Assembly (NCBI GenBank): GCA_003194525.1
Contig: NBIV01000240.1
Coordinates: forward strand, 62,001-126,000
Source of the DNA: Gracilariopsis chorda
Lineage: Eukaryota; Rhodophyta; Florideophyceae; Gracilariales; Gracilariaceae
Length of the DNA: 64,000 nucleotides
Reading direction: 5' to 3'
Positions within the stretch are counted from its first letter, which is position 1. Each line of letters opens with the position of its first letter. The notes below the pieces were generated by a model. That model was not told the origin of the DNA. It made no database searches and saw only the letters and a list, made by a program, of their open reading frames with translations. The position numbers and the translations under genes were made by a program. Below, piece after piece: positions 1 through 12,540 of this stretch.

Positions 1-2
1 TT

Positions 3-1953
3 CGCGCACCCTTTCGCACGGACAACTATCTATCACATCTTAAGAGCCAGCAAATTCAAAAATGGACCGAATATGAAGTTCTTGAAACTTCGGAAAAAAC
101 GACATTCTTTGACTTTGAATTGCCGTACGTCGAAAAAATAACGTCTCATTTCGGCAGTGATGATAAAATGAGCTTTACGATTGGTAAGGATATTGTGAAG
201 AGCATTTTAATTGGATTTTCCATTGGAAAGGAAGAAAATCGGCAACTAATTGAAAGGAACTGTCTCTTTAAATTTGATATGGAAAACGATCACTATGTTG
301 TGATTATCAAGAAAAGAAGTTTTTTTCGCATGAGTATCGGAAATTTGTCCTTAGTTCTGTCTTTCAGGCAAGCGTACAGGTCGGCAAGAGTAACGAAAAA
401 TGTATAGGGTCTTGGAGCGCTTTCAGGTTTGACTGAGAAAATGGTTTCGCAGTATATAAAGGCGTTAGTGGCTGTGAAGCTACAGCATATTTCTCAAATA
501 CTATGTGACAAAGACGGCTGGGCGTTTTCTATATCATTTGATGCTGCAAAAAATCATGGAAACTCCTACATTGACGTCCGAGCTCGGGTGTGTCTATCAA
601 AATAAATTGGAAAACATACACGTCCTCGTCATTCCATTTTATGATTCACATACCAGTGAGGCTATGTTTTCCGTAGTCCGTTCTATGTTAGAGTCCTTGA
701 TGGGTGGAAAATGGTTTATGAAGTTGATCTCAGTTGCAACAGATGGTGCTGCTAATATGGTTGGCAAGTACCAAGGGGCAATTACACGCTTTAGTTCTTG
801 GCACTAGGGGGTTCTACCGAATTTGGTGTGCTGTGCATTAATTGGATCTTGTCATACAAGATGTAGTCTCTGGTTCTCTACGTGAGCAATTTTACTCGAC
901 ACTGAGGCGGATGATTGCCTTTCTAAGACGCCAAACTAATCTGTGAAATGAGATGAGAACTACGTGCCCGCTTGTCGCGTCGACGCATTGGCTTTCGCTT
1001 GAAATGTTCTCCATTGGCTGTCAAAGCACAAAACTACTGTTGTGCAATATATAAGTACAATGAGAACGTCACCAATTGTCTTTCCTACTCGAAAGTGGTG
1101 GGTACTTTTGTCTGCACTGTCGCGCCTTATAAATGGCGTGGATGTGTGCTGTAAATCTATACAGGGGAAAGACAATTTAATATGCGAGCAAAACAGTCAT
1201 CTTGCAACATTAGTGGAAGAGATCAGAAGCATGGGAGGAATATTGGATCCTTTATCTGCGATTCAAATGCTTCCGGCCGTCACAGAGGTTGATGTTGTCA
1301 CTCAAAGCTCAAAGTTAATCATGGAAGGGTTATTTGTTCCTAATTTCATTATGGATATCAGTTCGCAGACGATGGAAGACTTCATGGCTCTTCCCGATTG
1401 CGAACAGCGAGGTATCTTCGTCACTCTAGGAGGTCTGTTCCTTTGCTCCTTCGAAAAGATATCCAGGTTGACTGCAGATTGTAATCCCTACAATGCCCCA
1501 TCCGAATACCGCGTCCCGCTGATCCTTCCCCAGGAGCTTGCCTGCTTACGCCCTATGGATTTCTATCATATCGTAAATGCGCAAAAAGAATGACTCTATT
1601 TTTCTCTAACGCCACAGGAAATTGTGGACAGAGAACATTGTTTCGCCGAGTTCAAGGATACTCTCCGCCGAGATTCAGCGGTTTCGCAACATTTGGAGCA
1701 TGTTAAAGATTCCTTTAAGTGTAAAAACGTCTTCAGTTAGTCATGGAAGAATTTCTTGCCCTTCTTCACAAAGTTGCAAGATTTCTGCGCTGAGCTCGCG
1801 ACGGTGTTCTCCGGAACCTCTACTGTGGAAAGCGATTTCTCAATCTTACACTGGGAGAAAGATGACGATGGTCAGAATCTCACAGACTTGGCTTTTGAAG
1901 AGGTGCTGGAGTCCAAGCAATACGACATGCTGAAGACGGTAGTCCGGGCGTAA
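3..1953 (+). pseudogene. hAT-like transposase, decayed, cut by window start
   Basis: A DNA-transposon transposase that once cut and pasted its element. The frame is open from base 3 and begins inside the region that normally follows a BED-type zinc finger. Pieces are in different frames: 3-407, 505-807, 1042-1593 and 1756-1953. The 505-807 piece carries VATDGAANMVGKYQGAITRF, the conserved stretch around a catalytic Asp in this hAT lineage. Just upstream (about 520-590) another frame reads as the preceding SFDA motif. The last piece ends with GTSTVESDFSILHWEKDD, typical of the C-terminal hAT dimerisation domain. At least three frame changes and several stops (for example after 807, 945 and 1593) make it a pseudogene. 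The first part lies outside the window. Family assignment is from remembered motifs; the decay is seen directly. Confidence 0.8.
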
Positions 1954-1973
1954 AGTAACGTACGTTTTCTGCT

Positions 1974-4900
1974 TTAGATGAGGAGTGCAAACAAAACTAG
2001 TAAGCCTGCCTCTGCAGAAGCCTTACCGCATGCTGAGATGGTGGCGGCAGCCTGATACAAGACAGGGGTCAGTGAGACTGCCCATTTATGATGTCGGTTT
2101 CCATCTTGCCTGAAACGTAGGCTTTGAGCAAAGGTACGGCATTGGAGGCGGTAGCATATTCGAAAGAGCTTTGCAATGTTTTGAGCTTGAGTTTCTCCTC
2201 TAAAAATTGAATGCCACAAAGCTGCGCAGGTATCCAAAGAGGATTGGTGTCGTTCAGTGTGCCTCAACAGGCGGCCGGCCAGAAAAAGCAGAGGATTTTC
2301 AAAGTAGGGCTGAGATGCGTAACACGTGCAACCGGGGGAGCGAGAGTAGCAGGCAGACTTGCAGAGGTAGAGTGGTGGCTGGCAGAGCACACGGGGTATG
2401 TTGGGGACCGTAAGAAATAGGAGGGCCAAAGATTGGCGAGCGAAGGTGTGGAAGACAGGCAGCAACAGAGCACGGATAGCCAACCAGCCGGCTAGCTGTA
2501 GAGAAGAGCGCAAAGCCCTTGTGAGGTAAAAGTTTGAAGGTCCATGTGAGTCGTCGGTAGTTATTTTTGCAAAGGCTGGACGGTGGTGTGAAGAACAGAA
2601 ACCAGGTGGAGGTACCAACAGCGCGAATGTGTTTTTCGCACTCCCAATGGGGATGTACAGCCCATGCAGTGGCCGGTACAGCACAAAATACCGTGCAGGG
2701 CCCATGAGAGATGCGAGGACCAAGCCAAGGAGGATAAAGCTACAAAGATGTGAAATACTTCCCGCTTCACAACACGCAAGCTGCACGCAAATGTAAGCAG
2801 CAGTAGGAAAGAAGAAGAGGTTCGAAATGTCGTTCTCACGGTTAGAGTGCGGGCGCCGGCAACCCGCGAGAGTAGCAGTAGAATCCAAACTGCGAAGGCG
2901 GAGAAGCAATCGAACAACGGTGAAAGGTCCAGAGACTGGGTGGTAGATTTCGAAGCAATAGTTCTCCGATAACAATTTTTGTCACTTTAAGGTAAAGTAG
3001 TGAACAATGACAGAACAAAGTCAAAGCGGCGCACACACGACCCTTGAGTAGTGCGGACATTAGAAGGGCCAACATTGGAACCAAAGAAAGCAGTGTGTGT
3101 GGTGCTCATGGACCCGCACTCGAGATCAAGTCTGATGATAAGAGCGAGACAGTTTGTATGCCGTAGCAGTGTCTTCTGAGAAGAACAGTAGTGCGCAAAG
3201 TTGAACAATTTCAACGGGGAATCGATTAGAAAATGTGGCAGCCCAGGAGTGAGAAGAAATGTTGTCGTTGAGCCTCAGCAAATTGTACAGACCAAGCAAA
3301 GACCAGTAGATGCAGTAAAGTGGTGAGCGAAAGCGCTTGAACGGAAAATGCCGGCAACTCGTGGGTTAGATAAGCGACGGCAGCGTTGGCAGGGCGGGTG
3401 GCTTCGCCTGACGAGTAGCGAGAGATTTACACTGGCGTTCGTGAGGCTGATAGTGTGTGGCTAAAGCCAAATCCGAAATTGTGCCGAATTCTATTGTCTT
3501 GCTGCTCCGAAAATGGTCTAAAAACGAATAATTCGGATCGATCCAAATTGTAGAAGGCCTGCTCATACCATACGTGGTACTTCCATGTCTAAGAAAATGG
3601 GAACATTCCTTTGCACTCGGGCTTTCGGCATGAAAGTTACTGGCTTTAGCTATTGCACAATGGTTTATTATGCAAGATCGTGCGCTATAGGTCTGGGACC
3701 AGTTCGAGTTCACGAGCAATCATGCTCTGACTATTCGAAAGTTAGCTCTCATAAAAATTGATAATTTTGGACCGGTCATGTTCTGAGCATTGACCGGATG
3801 GTTTCCACCTTCATTATCATTTGACATGATTCCAAACGGACGGGGGAGAGCAGTAGAAGCCCTTTAGGACACCTGATTGCCCGGTCAAGCAGGCTTCCGA
3901 TTTCGAACACTTGCGAAACCGGTGTCCGTGCAGAAATCTTGACATTTGCCGCGCTCTGGTTCTAGCAGACCATTCTGTGCCTTATGCACAGAATATTAAA
4001 CCGAGTTGTCTATTGCATGACTTCTATATATAGTTCATATCAGAAACGACCACATGACCTTCGCGACCGGTAGAAAAGCTTACTCATGACCGCATGGGGT
4101 TGGTAACCTTGGAAACGATAGAAATTCTCGCCGCCCACACAACCATCTTCGGCGTGGCTTTGCCTGGACCCTGGCAAATCACATTATGCCCCATGGACGG
4201 CATGGACTACCAAACGTTATATGATGTGAGAGATACCTGGTCTCCATATCAGCAGTTCCTAGAACCCTTCCAGAAGAGCTATGCAGGAACGTTTCGATGA
4301 CCGTACTGGTACTACAATGAGTACCATCGGACTGAATTGCATTTTGTAAGACCGTCCAAAAACTGATGATTTGCAATGACTAAGCTGTACGCTTGGAAGA
4401 TTAAAGTATAGTTTTCCACCGACCTGGGACGGCCAAAAATGTAGTCTGTGCGCTTTGGTGCGTGGCCCTGCGCACGGATTATTGCTTTTGTATCCGATGG
4501 CGGAAAGAAAACCGCAAGGGTGTGTGACTGACAATACTGACCGGTCAAGTACAAGAGCCGGAGAGGACAGAAATGGGCAGGAAACCAGAACGGAATCTGG
4601 CTATGAGGATGGTGCCCAGCACTACTCTCATTCAGCTGCATGGACGTTAATGGAAAGGATGAAGCCACTAATCTGGCTTTGGGAGAATCATGACCGAGTG
4701 CGAAGTTAAGCACTCTGAGGACGTAGTGCAGATTAAGAAGGAGGTTATGTGGTATAGTGGCCGAACGCGGTGGTATCTGATACATGAAACCAATCTGACA
4801 CCAATGTCGCAAACATGGGAAGCGCCATGTGTGGGAGTATTGTGCAAGAGAGGGGTGTGCTGTTATTGGATGAGGTGCCAATATTTTCGTTGAGTGGTAC

Positions 4901-6469
4901 CTAGTAATTTTTATTATTCTTAGAGTAGATAGAGTATTGCATGGCACACCGTAGGGCTACTGGGGAATGTTGGGCTGCATGCTGTGTTTTTAGCGTACAA
5001 CGTCATTCTACTTAACCCGCGCGGACAGCGCAGCACACTCAGTAAACCTCGACGTCTTCCTACCAAACGGATGAGTATATTGTTGTAGATAGCGATACAT
5101 ACTGCCTATGAGCCTTTTCTACTAACCCAAAAGGTAAACCAATAACAGTGACGATTGCCAAAGCTTTACGCGTGTTTCCCGACAACGCCTGCCGAATTTG
5201 CCATCTCGGTCTCGCAGCCCTCAACTGGCATTTCCTGACTTCAATAGTTTGAAACAGGGAATCCATCTTCCACCTGGGCTATCTAAGAAATCTTTGTACT
5301 AACTGCTGAGGTATGCCCGACCAATCAGCACCTTATACTAGGCATTGCCATTCCCCACAGTCCTCAGAGCGCTATACCACTTATATGGGCGGATTGTAGT
5401 CGTCTTTGGGCATCTGAGTGCTCTGTTCGTCGCGATGAGTTGGCACACGTGCAGAATGCGTGCGATAAAAACGCACCTTTTCAAAATAAGAAAAATATTC
5501 GGGGTTTTCATATGTTTAGGGCCTTAAAAAGTGTGGTGCAATGTCCTAAAGGGGAAAAACGCCGAAAGAAGTTCGGAATCTTCCTCTCACGATGTGAACC
5601 CAGTTGGGTAGAGCCCTCCCAGGGCTGTCACGGCAAAGCCGGTTTGTAAGACCAGGGACACCTGTCGCGACTTTGGCAGGGAGGTGAAGGCGAAGAATCG
5701 GTATCCGCGTGAGCGGAGTGTGATCCTCAGTAGAGTTATGTTTCCACGTAAGTGGGGGTGTGTGGACGGATGCGCACACGAGGGCCGCGGATAGCGGGAG
5801 GTGCTACCTTAAAAAGGGGAAAAAGGAAGGGCCGAGAGGAGGAAGAGAGGACGAAGTGAATCGCGAGAGTGACGGGGGCGAACGGCGATGTCGGTAACAA
5901 TATCCCTATACAAGGCGAAACACCAATGAAATTGGAATAATACGACTCCCAGTGATGGGTCCCTTTAGATGTGCAAGGGGGGTTGACGTCCCGTGGTTCA
6001 CGGCGTTTCCCTCCAAGGAGGAGTAGATCACGCGCGAAAGCGGTAACAACTAGAGCCAATTCCCCAGGTTTGGGTCCCTTGTTGGGGAAGGTTTACTGGT
6101 GCCACGGCAGTGCGCCGTCGCACTAAGTACTAGCTTCCCAGAAATGGGTGTGAAAATAATAAATAAAAATAACTAAATACTCCACATTCCGTGGCAACAT
6201 CCACTACTGTGGCCAACTGCCAATTGAACCAAAACTGTGTCCCACGTGTCCATATCCACCATTGTGGGGCGTAGTTTATATACACACTACACAACCGATA
6301 ATATCGGGAAAGCATTCAAGTACCAAGATTCCCTCCCTGAGGGCTTTGCACTTCAAAAAGTATCACTTTAGCTCCAGGACTTTTACTTCTACAAGTACGA
6401 GCAAATGGAAAGACTTTTAAAGTGTTGTTCGAAAGTTGATCTGAGATAAAATATCTTTCGAACCCTTCC
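1974..6469. other. intergenic stretch, nothing recognised
   Basis: About 4.5 kb with no ORF that I can match to a family. The longest open frame (minus strand, 1974-2975, 333 codons) is compositionally odd, rich in Leu, Ser, Arg and Cys, and lacks any motif. A 211-codon minus frame at 4312-4947 is similar. Both look like chance open frames. The stretch at 5740-6060 is purine-rich on the plus strand but I see no RNA gene in it. It could hold very old transposon sequence. Confidence 0.5.
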
Positions 6470-7800
6470 GTGACAAGAGTGGAAATCCCAACACTTGAAA
6501 CCACCTGCCAAGCCGACATTGCGTTCGGATCCACTACCGTCCTAAAGGATACAGACAATGATGGTGCCACACTACACGTAGAACACTTCAAAGAAAAACG
6601 ACAGTTCGCCATCCGTCCTTTGTACGGATATGATGCAGTTCTTAGAAATAATTAACTCCACCAGCACAATACCCCTATATGAAGCACCTAAAAAACTTCA
6701 TACCCTTCTGTCACGAAAATAAAGAAGTTATCATTTGTGCAACAGAGAAGAAAGCAAACAACATAACGAACATCAATACCATCAACAAATGTATCCAGAG
6801 GCCATTGCTCGCATTTCAGTTCTTCTACGAATCCATAGAACAAGAACTACAAGCTTCAAATCAAAATTCACTCAATAAACATATATCGTGAAGTCTTCCT
6901 TTACAAAATTCCGAAGAGAATACACCCAAAACGGGAGCTACCGTCTGGTTTTTCCAGTTCTATATGATCGGACCGGCACATGCACTGGTTCAGTACTGAA
7001 AAACTGGAGAGACCAACGCGGCAAATGTCCGCAAGCGGGACATGCTGCGTACGTACTCAGAAGTGGTCAACGTTCTGTTGAGCACATCTGGTACCGACGA
7101 GGTCATCGCAGACGGATACGTCAAAGTGATCCCTTATCAGCAACCATCTGGCATATCCGAAACGGAATTTGCCGAGAAGCTCTGTGATAAAGCTCTCCGT
7201 GGCAGGAACGTGTTCTCAGATTGAAGTTTAAAGCCAATCTTTGTGTAGATCTTGCTGCCCGCCATACGGTCGAAATTCTGAAATAATCTGACAAATCACC
7301 CGCACATCGGGCTGGATGCGTTAGTTAGATACGCACAATCGTACGGCAACAAGCAAATTGCGGGCGGACGGCAGGCAACTCAAACGAACTGTCTGGCAAC
7401 TGAATGCCGTGGCTCGTGCTCACGAGTGATAAGCCTAGACAATTCTGACGAAAACTCTTCAGAACTGGTGGATGGCGAAGTGCTCTTGATTGGGAGCGAA
7501 TCAGTCTACCGTCCCCTCGCACTATACCGACTTCCACTACGTCTCACTCCTCCCTGCTGGTTCATTTTGGCTCACCAGCAAGAGGTCTAGTGCCTATATC
7601 CGTACATTTATTGGACAAACGGCGTCGGATTTGCCTTTCACGGGAACTGGACCGTTGAAAGATGCTATCATCAGATGTACGTGTATCATTCGAGATGCAT
7701 TGGTATCGGATCACCAAATGATAAGTTTTGTCGAGGACAACATTCATTGCTTTCGAATACAGTACCTGGCTGTCCAGCGAGGACTATGACAGGAACCCCT
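6470..7800 (+). pseudogene. possible retrotransposon gag remnant
   Basis: A chain of short plus-strand frames (6470-6655, 6679-6891, 7042-7224, then shifted frames to about 7800) gives protein-like text broken by stops. The part at 7042-7300 (around EFAEKLCDKALRGRNVFSD and the following frame) resembles the helical part of LTR-retrotransposon Gag, where a run of basic and aromatic residues precedes an Asp-Leu-Lys helix. No zinc knuckle, protease or reverse transcriptase can be seen beside it and I find no flanking LTRs. This is an inference from style of sequence only; it could be another decayed gene. Confidence 0.3.
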
Positions 7801-7989
7801 TCATGGAAAAATGCGAACTACGAATAGTATGTTCTGGTATTGTAGTGGGCCTCCACCACTTAGTAGTTTTATTTTATTTATTTTTAAGGAAGTTAGTGGA
7901 GAGCCACCCATTTAGGCTGTGCAGTCAAACTACTGCATGGCTTCGTAGCCTAATAAAGGGTGACCTGCCCAGGTAAGGCAAAAAAAGGC

Positions 7990-10900
7990 CAACCAACAAC
8001 CAAATTCTTATCCCGGTGGTAAACTGGAGGAATCCTAAGTCGCTAGTGACGATGGAGCGCCGTTAGCACCAGTACCGGATGGTATCAGAACTGCAGCTCT
8101 CGTTCCCAGGATTTCCTCATATTCCTGCCACCGTTGGCCCTCTTCTCGCCCCTTTTCCTGGCATTGTGTGCAGCTTTCTCAGGTAATCCTGTGCTGTACT
8201 CGACGCCGAAATCCCTGGACCCTCCGATCGCTCGTCCGTTCGTGCACTCACGAAACACCACTGACTGGGACCCAAGCCTGTGTTTCTAGCTAGTTGCCCG
8301 CAAGGCGGTGCCCGCTTATGCGGTTACTCTATGGCTATCTACCCCCTTTACGGAGACCCTAAAGTCAACGGTGGAATAACACAATACGCACTTTCCTCTT
8401 GACTGCACGGGAAGCTAATTATACCCTACTTCGAGATAAAAGGTATTACAGCTTCCCAAGAAGCCCGTCCTGTAATACTAGCAACCCCGGCTCCACACGC
8501 GCTAATGTGGGTATGCGTCAGGGGCCACCTCCGATTCAAACGAAAACTCAAGCCTGATTGTGAATACAAGTCCAATCAGTCCAGCTGGTGAGCAACAACA
8601 TGCCACCCGCTCCGGAAAACTGCTTGGAGGGGGAGTAGGGGCGACCCACCCTCAGAGGTCAGAAAGCCTCAAGAAGGAGACCGACCGCCGTCATAGTACG
8701 TCGTATTTGGCAGTCACGTCTTCAAAAGAAGACTATTGCATGGAATTTGACCAAAATATCGCCGGTGACCCAATAATGCTGTTCAGTAGAGTGCATTACA
8801 AAGTCCGTTTTTCGGTTGGCCTTGAATCTCAAGTATAACTCCGTATTACCAGCGTCTTGGACACCAGCGCAGGACCAAATCCCATCCATGAAAACGCTCT
8901 TCCACACAGATGGCAGTCAACTCTGGTAACGAAGCCGTGCTCGAATATGATGGATGCGTCTCGTAGCCGTATGTGGACTGTGGGATTCATCCAACTTTTT
9001 ATCTGAATCGGTAACTTCAGAGTGTGGGACCATTTTTTGGTCTCCACAAACTAGCAAAAACGTGCTGGTTGGGATCAAAGTTCATCGAAAAGCACGTAGT
9101 GGCCATATAACCACAGCAAATAAAATTGCTTTTCACCATTCCCAACCGGGTTGCTCTCTTTGAGCCAGGGCACGGTTTCAATCCAATAACGTTCACGATT
9201 GTTTCCCGACAACGAACACTCAATCTTTAATAAGATCCGAGTGGCCCAAGTGGTTAGTATAACACAATAGACAGAGTATGGAAATTGCACTAATACACGA
9301 TCTCAAGAAACACAATGACACCCTCTGCACCAAAAAGAAACTGTTTTTCCCAAAGTTTAGTAGGCCAGTTCAAATTTCTCAGTCACTGCATTCTCCCTCA
9401 AGGATCTTTCGTTGCAAGAAAGATGCAGCATAACGTGCTGAGTACTTGCGTCCCGCACATTCACCAGCTATAATCGGTTTGGGTTTATGTGAAGTCCTTG
9501 ACTTAAATTTAGCTTCTAAATTTATTGTAACCCATTTAATTCCAGCCAAGCTTCAATAAATATTTTCACTCTCAATGATGTAAGAAGTGGTACTAGTCTC
9601 TACAGACAGAAGGAAATTCTCTGCTGCCTAATATTTCTTTCAAAGGGAAATCTTTTCCAGCATTTCTTAAATTATCATAGATAAAAGCAAGACTGAGTCT
9701 CTTTCTTCTCTGCTGGAGCCAGGAATATTGCCGCTGCTCATGCAATGGACCATGTTAATCATCTTCCTGAAGTGCTTCGGTCTATCAACAGTTTGGGCGG
9801 TTTGGGCATGATATACAAAAGGGAATTGTGAATGGACTGGCGCGGATTGTTCTGCGCCATATACATCTTAGACATACAAATTGACTCTCGGTTGAGATAA
9901 GATTTCACCTGCATGCAAGATTCGTTTGAATCAAACTAGATCAAATACCTTCGTTGAGGAGCTTATACTTTGGACCCGGCATGCACGCTGAAAACAATCA
10001 ATCTCCACGATTCCAAGGTTCATAAAAGCTCTATGAACGAGGGAATGACATCTGTTAGTTGGTCGAGTTCCTTGGCCACACTCAAGTTAAAAGGTGCGTT
10101 TACTTTGTCATTGCAAGTTTTTGTTACATTGGTTGGCCTACTCTAACCTCTTGAAACTACAAATGCGAAGTTTGGACGAGCACTTGTGTCGTCTATTCAA
10201 ATTCAACAGCTGATCGAACCTGCTAACGTTCAACACACTTTCGAAGTCACAAGCATTACCAACGCAGAACTTGAGCGCCTCCATGCACCAGTACAGTAGA
10301 TATAAGTGGACATAATCTGAACTCACGGGACATGATTGACTTCAATCGAAGACGTTTTGTGCGCGCTGTATAACTGGGAACAAACAGCTCTTCTGTGCTA
10401 TCAGCAATGGACGTCTGACCGTCCGCAATTCTGAAACAATGCAAAGAAAAATTAAAATCACCAATTTATCGTGCAAAGTAACCCATTTTTCAGCGCCTGC
10501 ACAGGAAATCATGGGGATTAGAGGAGCTTTCAACAGTTCTTTTCATTTATAATTTTCGTTCACTTCAAGAGCAATGGTGTTTGAAATTGAACCATGTATG
10601 CATGGTCCACTTGTGCTGCAAACCAGCCTACAATCTTCCTTCATTTTGAATACATCAGTGGTTTATAATGGAGCTTGCGTAACCCAGACTCGAGAAATGT
10701 AGGGAAAAGATGGATTTGTGCAGACTATTAAGGGTTTCGATTGCAACGGACATCACACAAGCCACCATCATCCTTAATTCCGTCAAAATGTCATGTTTCA
10801 AAGAAACTACGGTGTTTTTACTCCACAGTTTTTAGTCACCAAGCGTGTTGATGAGCAATCCACGGTGTGTATGGAATAGTAGTTCACGTTTACCATACTT
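7990..10900. other. intergenic stretch, nothing recognised
   Basis: No coding frame longer than about 90 codons and none with a recognisable motif. 8020-8700 is more GC-rich than its surroundings and might be the leader of an old non-LTR element, but no reverse transcriptase is present to support that. 9300-10900 is AT-rich and featureless to my reading. Confidence 0.5.
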
Positions 10901-10929
10901 TTGGTTACTGACAGTTATGGAGATTGTCT

Positions 10930-11057
10930 CCAATTCTACTTCGAACATTCTAAGGCTTCTGTTCTTATAGAACTGCTAACAATCCTTCGTCAATCTTTGA
11001 ATGATATTCAATGATACACGTGCATTTGTTCAAATTTAACTATGAATGGTTGGGATG
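10930..11057 (-). repeat. terminal relic of chromodomain gypsy family (outer part, copy 1)
   Basis: This stretch matches 29360-29475 at roughly three bases in four by eye. Both end in the shared run AACTATGAATGGTTG, then ATGC after a few bases. On the minus strand it continues the 3' end of the gypsy relic whose gene remains lie at 16347-18200. The gypsy element at 11058-16346 sits between the two parts. It is therefore read as the LTR-proximal end of an older minus-strand element. Confidence 0.55.
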
Positions 11058-11365
11058 TGTTAAGTATTGCAGCAATTTCCGGAAGTGGAAACAGTGATTT
11101 CCGGAAGAAGCACCAAAATTAAAACTGAAGCAGTTTGTATCGTGTGGTAGCCCACGCAGTGCAAACGTAACCTACGCAGTCATAGTTGGGCTTCCCGAAG
11201 AAGGTTGTGCGCAATAGAACTAGGGAATAAATAAGCCTGCCTTCGGTGAGAACTCCGAAGGAAGGGCGCAGAACTCAGAGAGACCTCTGAGCCTTTCTGT
11301 GTCTGTTTTCTTTGCCTACAGCGCTATTCAGACAGACTTCAAAAGCGTATCGTATCCGACTAACA
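11058..11365 (+). repeat. left (5') LTR of gypsy element
   Basis: 308 bp, begins TGTTAAGTATTGCAGC and ends CCGACTAACA. It aligns along its whole length with 16036-16346. Shared internal blocks include TTTGTATCGTGTGGTAGCCC and GAGAGACCTCTGAGCC. The following bases do not show the TGG start of a usual tRNA primer site. Confidence 0.85.
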
Positions 11366-11411
11366 AAGCGCTTAGAGACGTCAAGTCGTACCGGAATGCT
11401 ACGAGAAGAAG

Positions 11412-12470
11412 ATGTCTACTTATGGAATGGTTAATACTATCCAAGCCCCAAACTTGGCTAAGGCAGCGCAACCAGAACTAGTTCGATCTGAGACAAAGTA
11501 CTCAGCCTATGTGGAGCGCTTGAATGATATCAATGCAGGCAGACCGGCAAACCAGAGAATCAAAGCTACATCAAGTATTCAATGCATCAAACCCAAGCTA
11601 CTGCACAGCCTTTGCATCCTAGGCAGGATCGAGGGCACTTCGAAGGCCGAAGAAGCAACGGACGACTCTGTGAAGAACTAGTTCGATTCTCGCCTGGCAC
11701 AAACATCTCGAGACCAAAATGATAGCGTGGAAGAGGCAATTTCAAGATTAACGTATAAGGTATTCCCAAGAGACCCCGCCAGAACCGCCAAACAGTTTGT
11801 GCTCGGCGTTATAACTGCACTAGACGATCATAATGCATGTGAGGTAATCACAGAAAGCGACAGATGCAGGCAGCTGATCACGACGCTCGTGAGCAAAGTA
11901 GAACCACCCGAGCTTAAGCAACTGGTTAGAGACCAGATAGGCCTGTGGGCTGCAGAGCAGAAAGGAAATTTCAAGTTCTTTGCAAACACACTGTCAACAC
12001 TCGCCTACCAAATTCATGCCGTTCAGTTAACTACTTCAAAGCTGAAACGAAAGCAAGGGCAGAGCTACCAGAAGTACACCCAGAACGGGACCAGGCAAGA
12101 GCGCACAGGAAAGGTCCAGAAGACTAACCGCCCCGTCCGTGAACGTCTCAGAAAAAGGTAGACTCCATTGACACGAAAGAGAAGGAAGCCCAAGGAGACT
12201 GGAATAAGCCGTGCCTCAACACTGAGGAATGCGATGGCATCCACCTCATGAGCAAGTGTCCAGTCACCTCGAAGGAGAAATGGAGGGAGCTTTTGGACAG
12301 ATTCTTTGGAAATAAGAAGAAAAACGGGAAGAAGGCGAATTTATCTTCCGTTCGTTCCCTTTCACGAACAACTTCGAATGAAGACGAAGGCAGGTACTCG
12401 GTATTGCTCAACGATGTGGAAGAAGCTGCCTTGGGAGGCTCAAGAGCCGACTATTCTACCATCTAATCCT
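11412..12470 (+). pseudogene. gypsy gag and protease start, decayed
   Basis: Structural protein of the element at 11058-16346. Open pieces are 11412-11681, 11727-12161 and 12248-12466, in different frames. A variant zinc knuckle is encoded at about 12210-12260: cysteines and histidine spaced CX5CX3HX4C, ending HLMSKCP. The same reading then leads to LGGSRADYS near 12430-12455, where the retroviral-type protease should have D-S/T-G-A. The catalytic Asp is Gly and the Gly is Arg, so the protease was already dead before later stops. The gag part (11727-12161) is helical and basic with no other landmark. Confidence 0.65.
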
Positions 12471-12540
12471 CATTATAGCAGTAATCAGGGAGAAGCATCC
12501 CGACACGCCCTATCAGAGATTCGAGGAGCCAATCACACTA

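Noticed and set aside
1974-2975. 333-codon open frame on the minus strand
   Set aside because: Long, but rich in Leu, Ser, Arg and Cys with no motif, no helix pattern and overlapping open frames in other phases. It looks like chance in a stop-poor stretch.
4312-4947. 211-codon minus frame
   Set aside because: No recognisable domain; overlapping frames of similar quality on both strands.
5740-6060. Possible ribosomal RNA or structured RNA in a purine-rich, GC-rich stretch
   Set aside because: No conserved rRNA motif recognised and no consistent stems found by eye.
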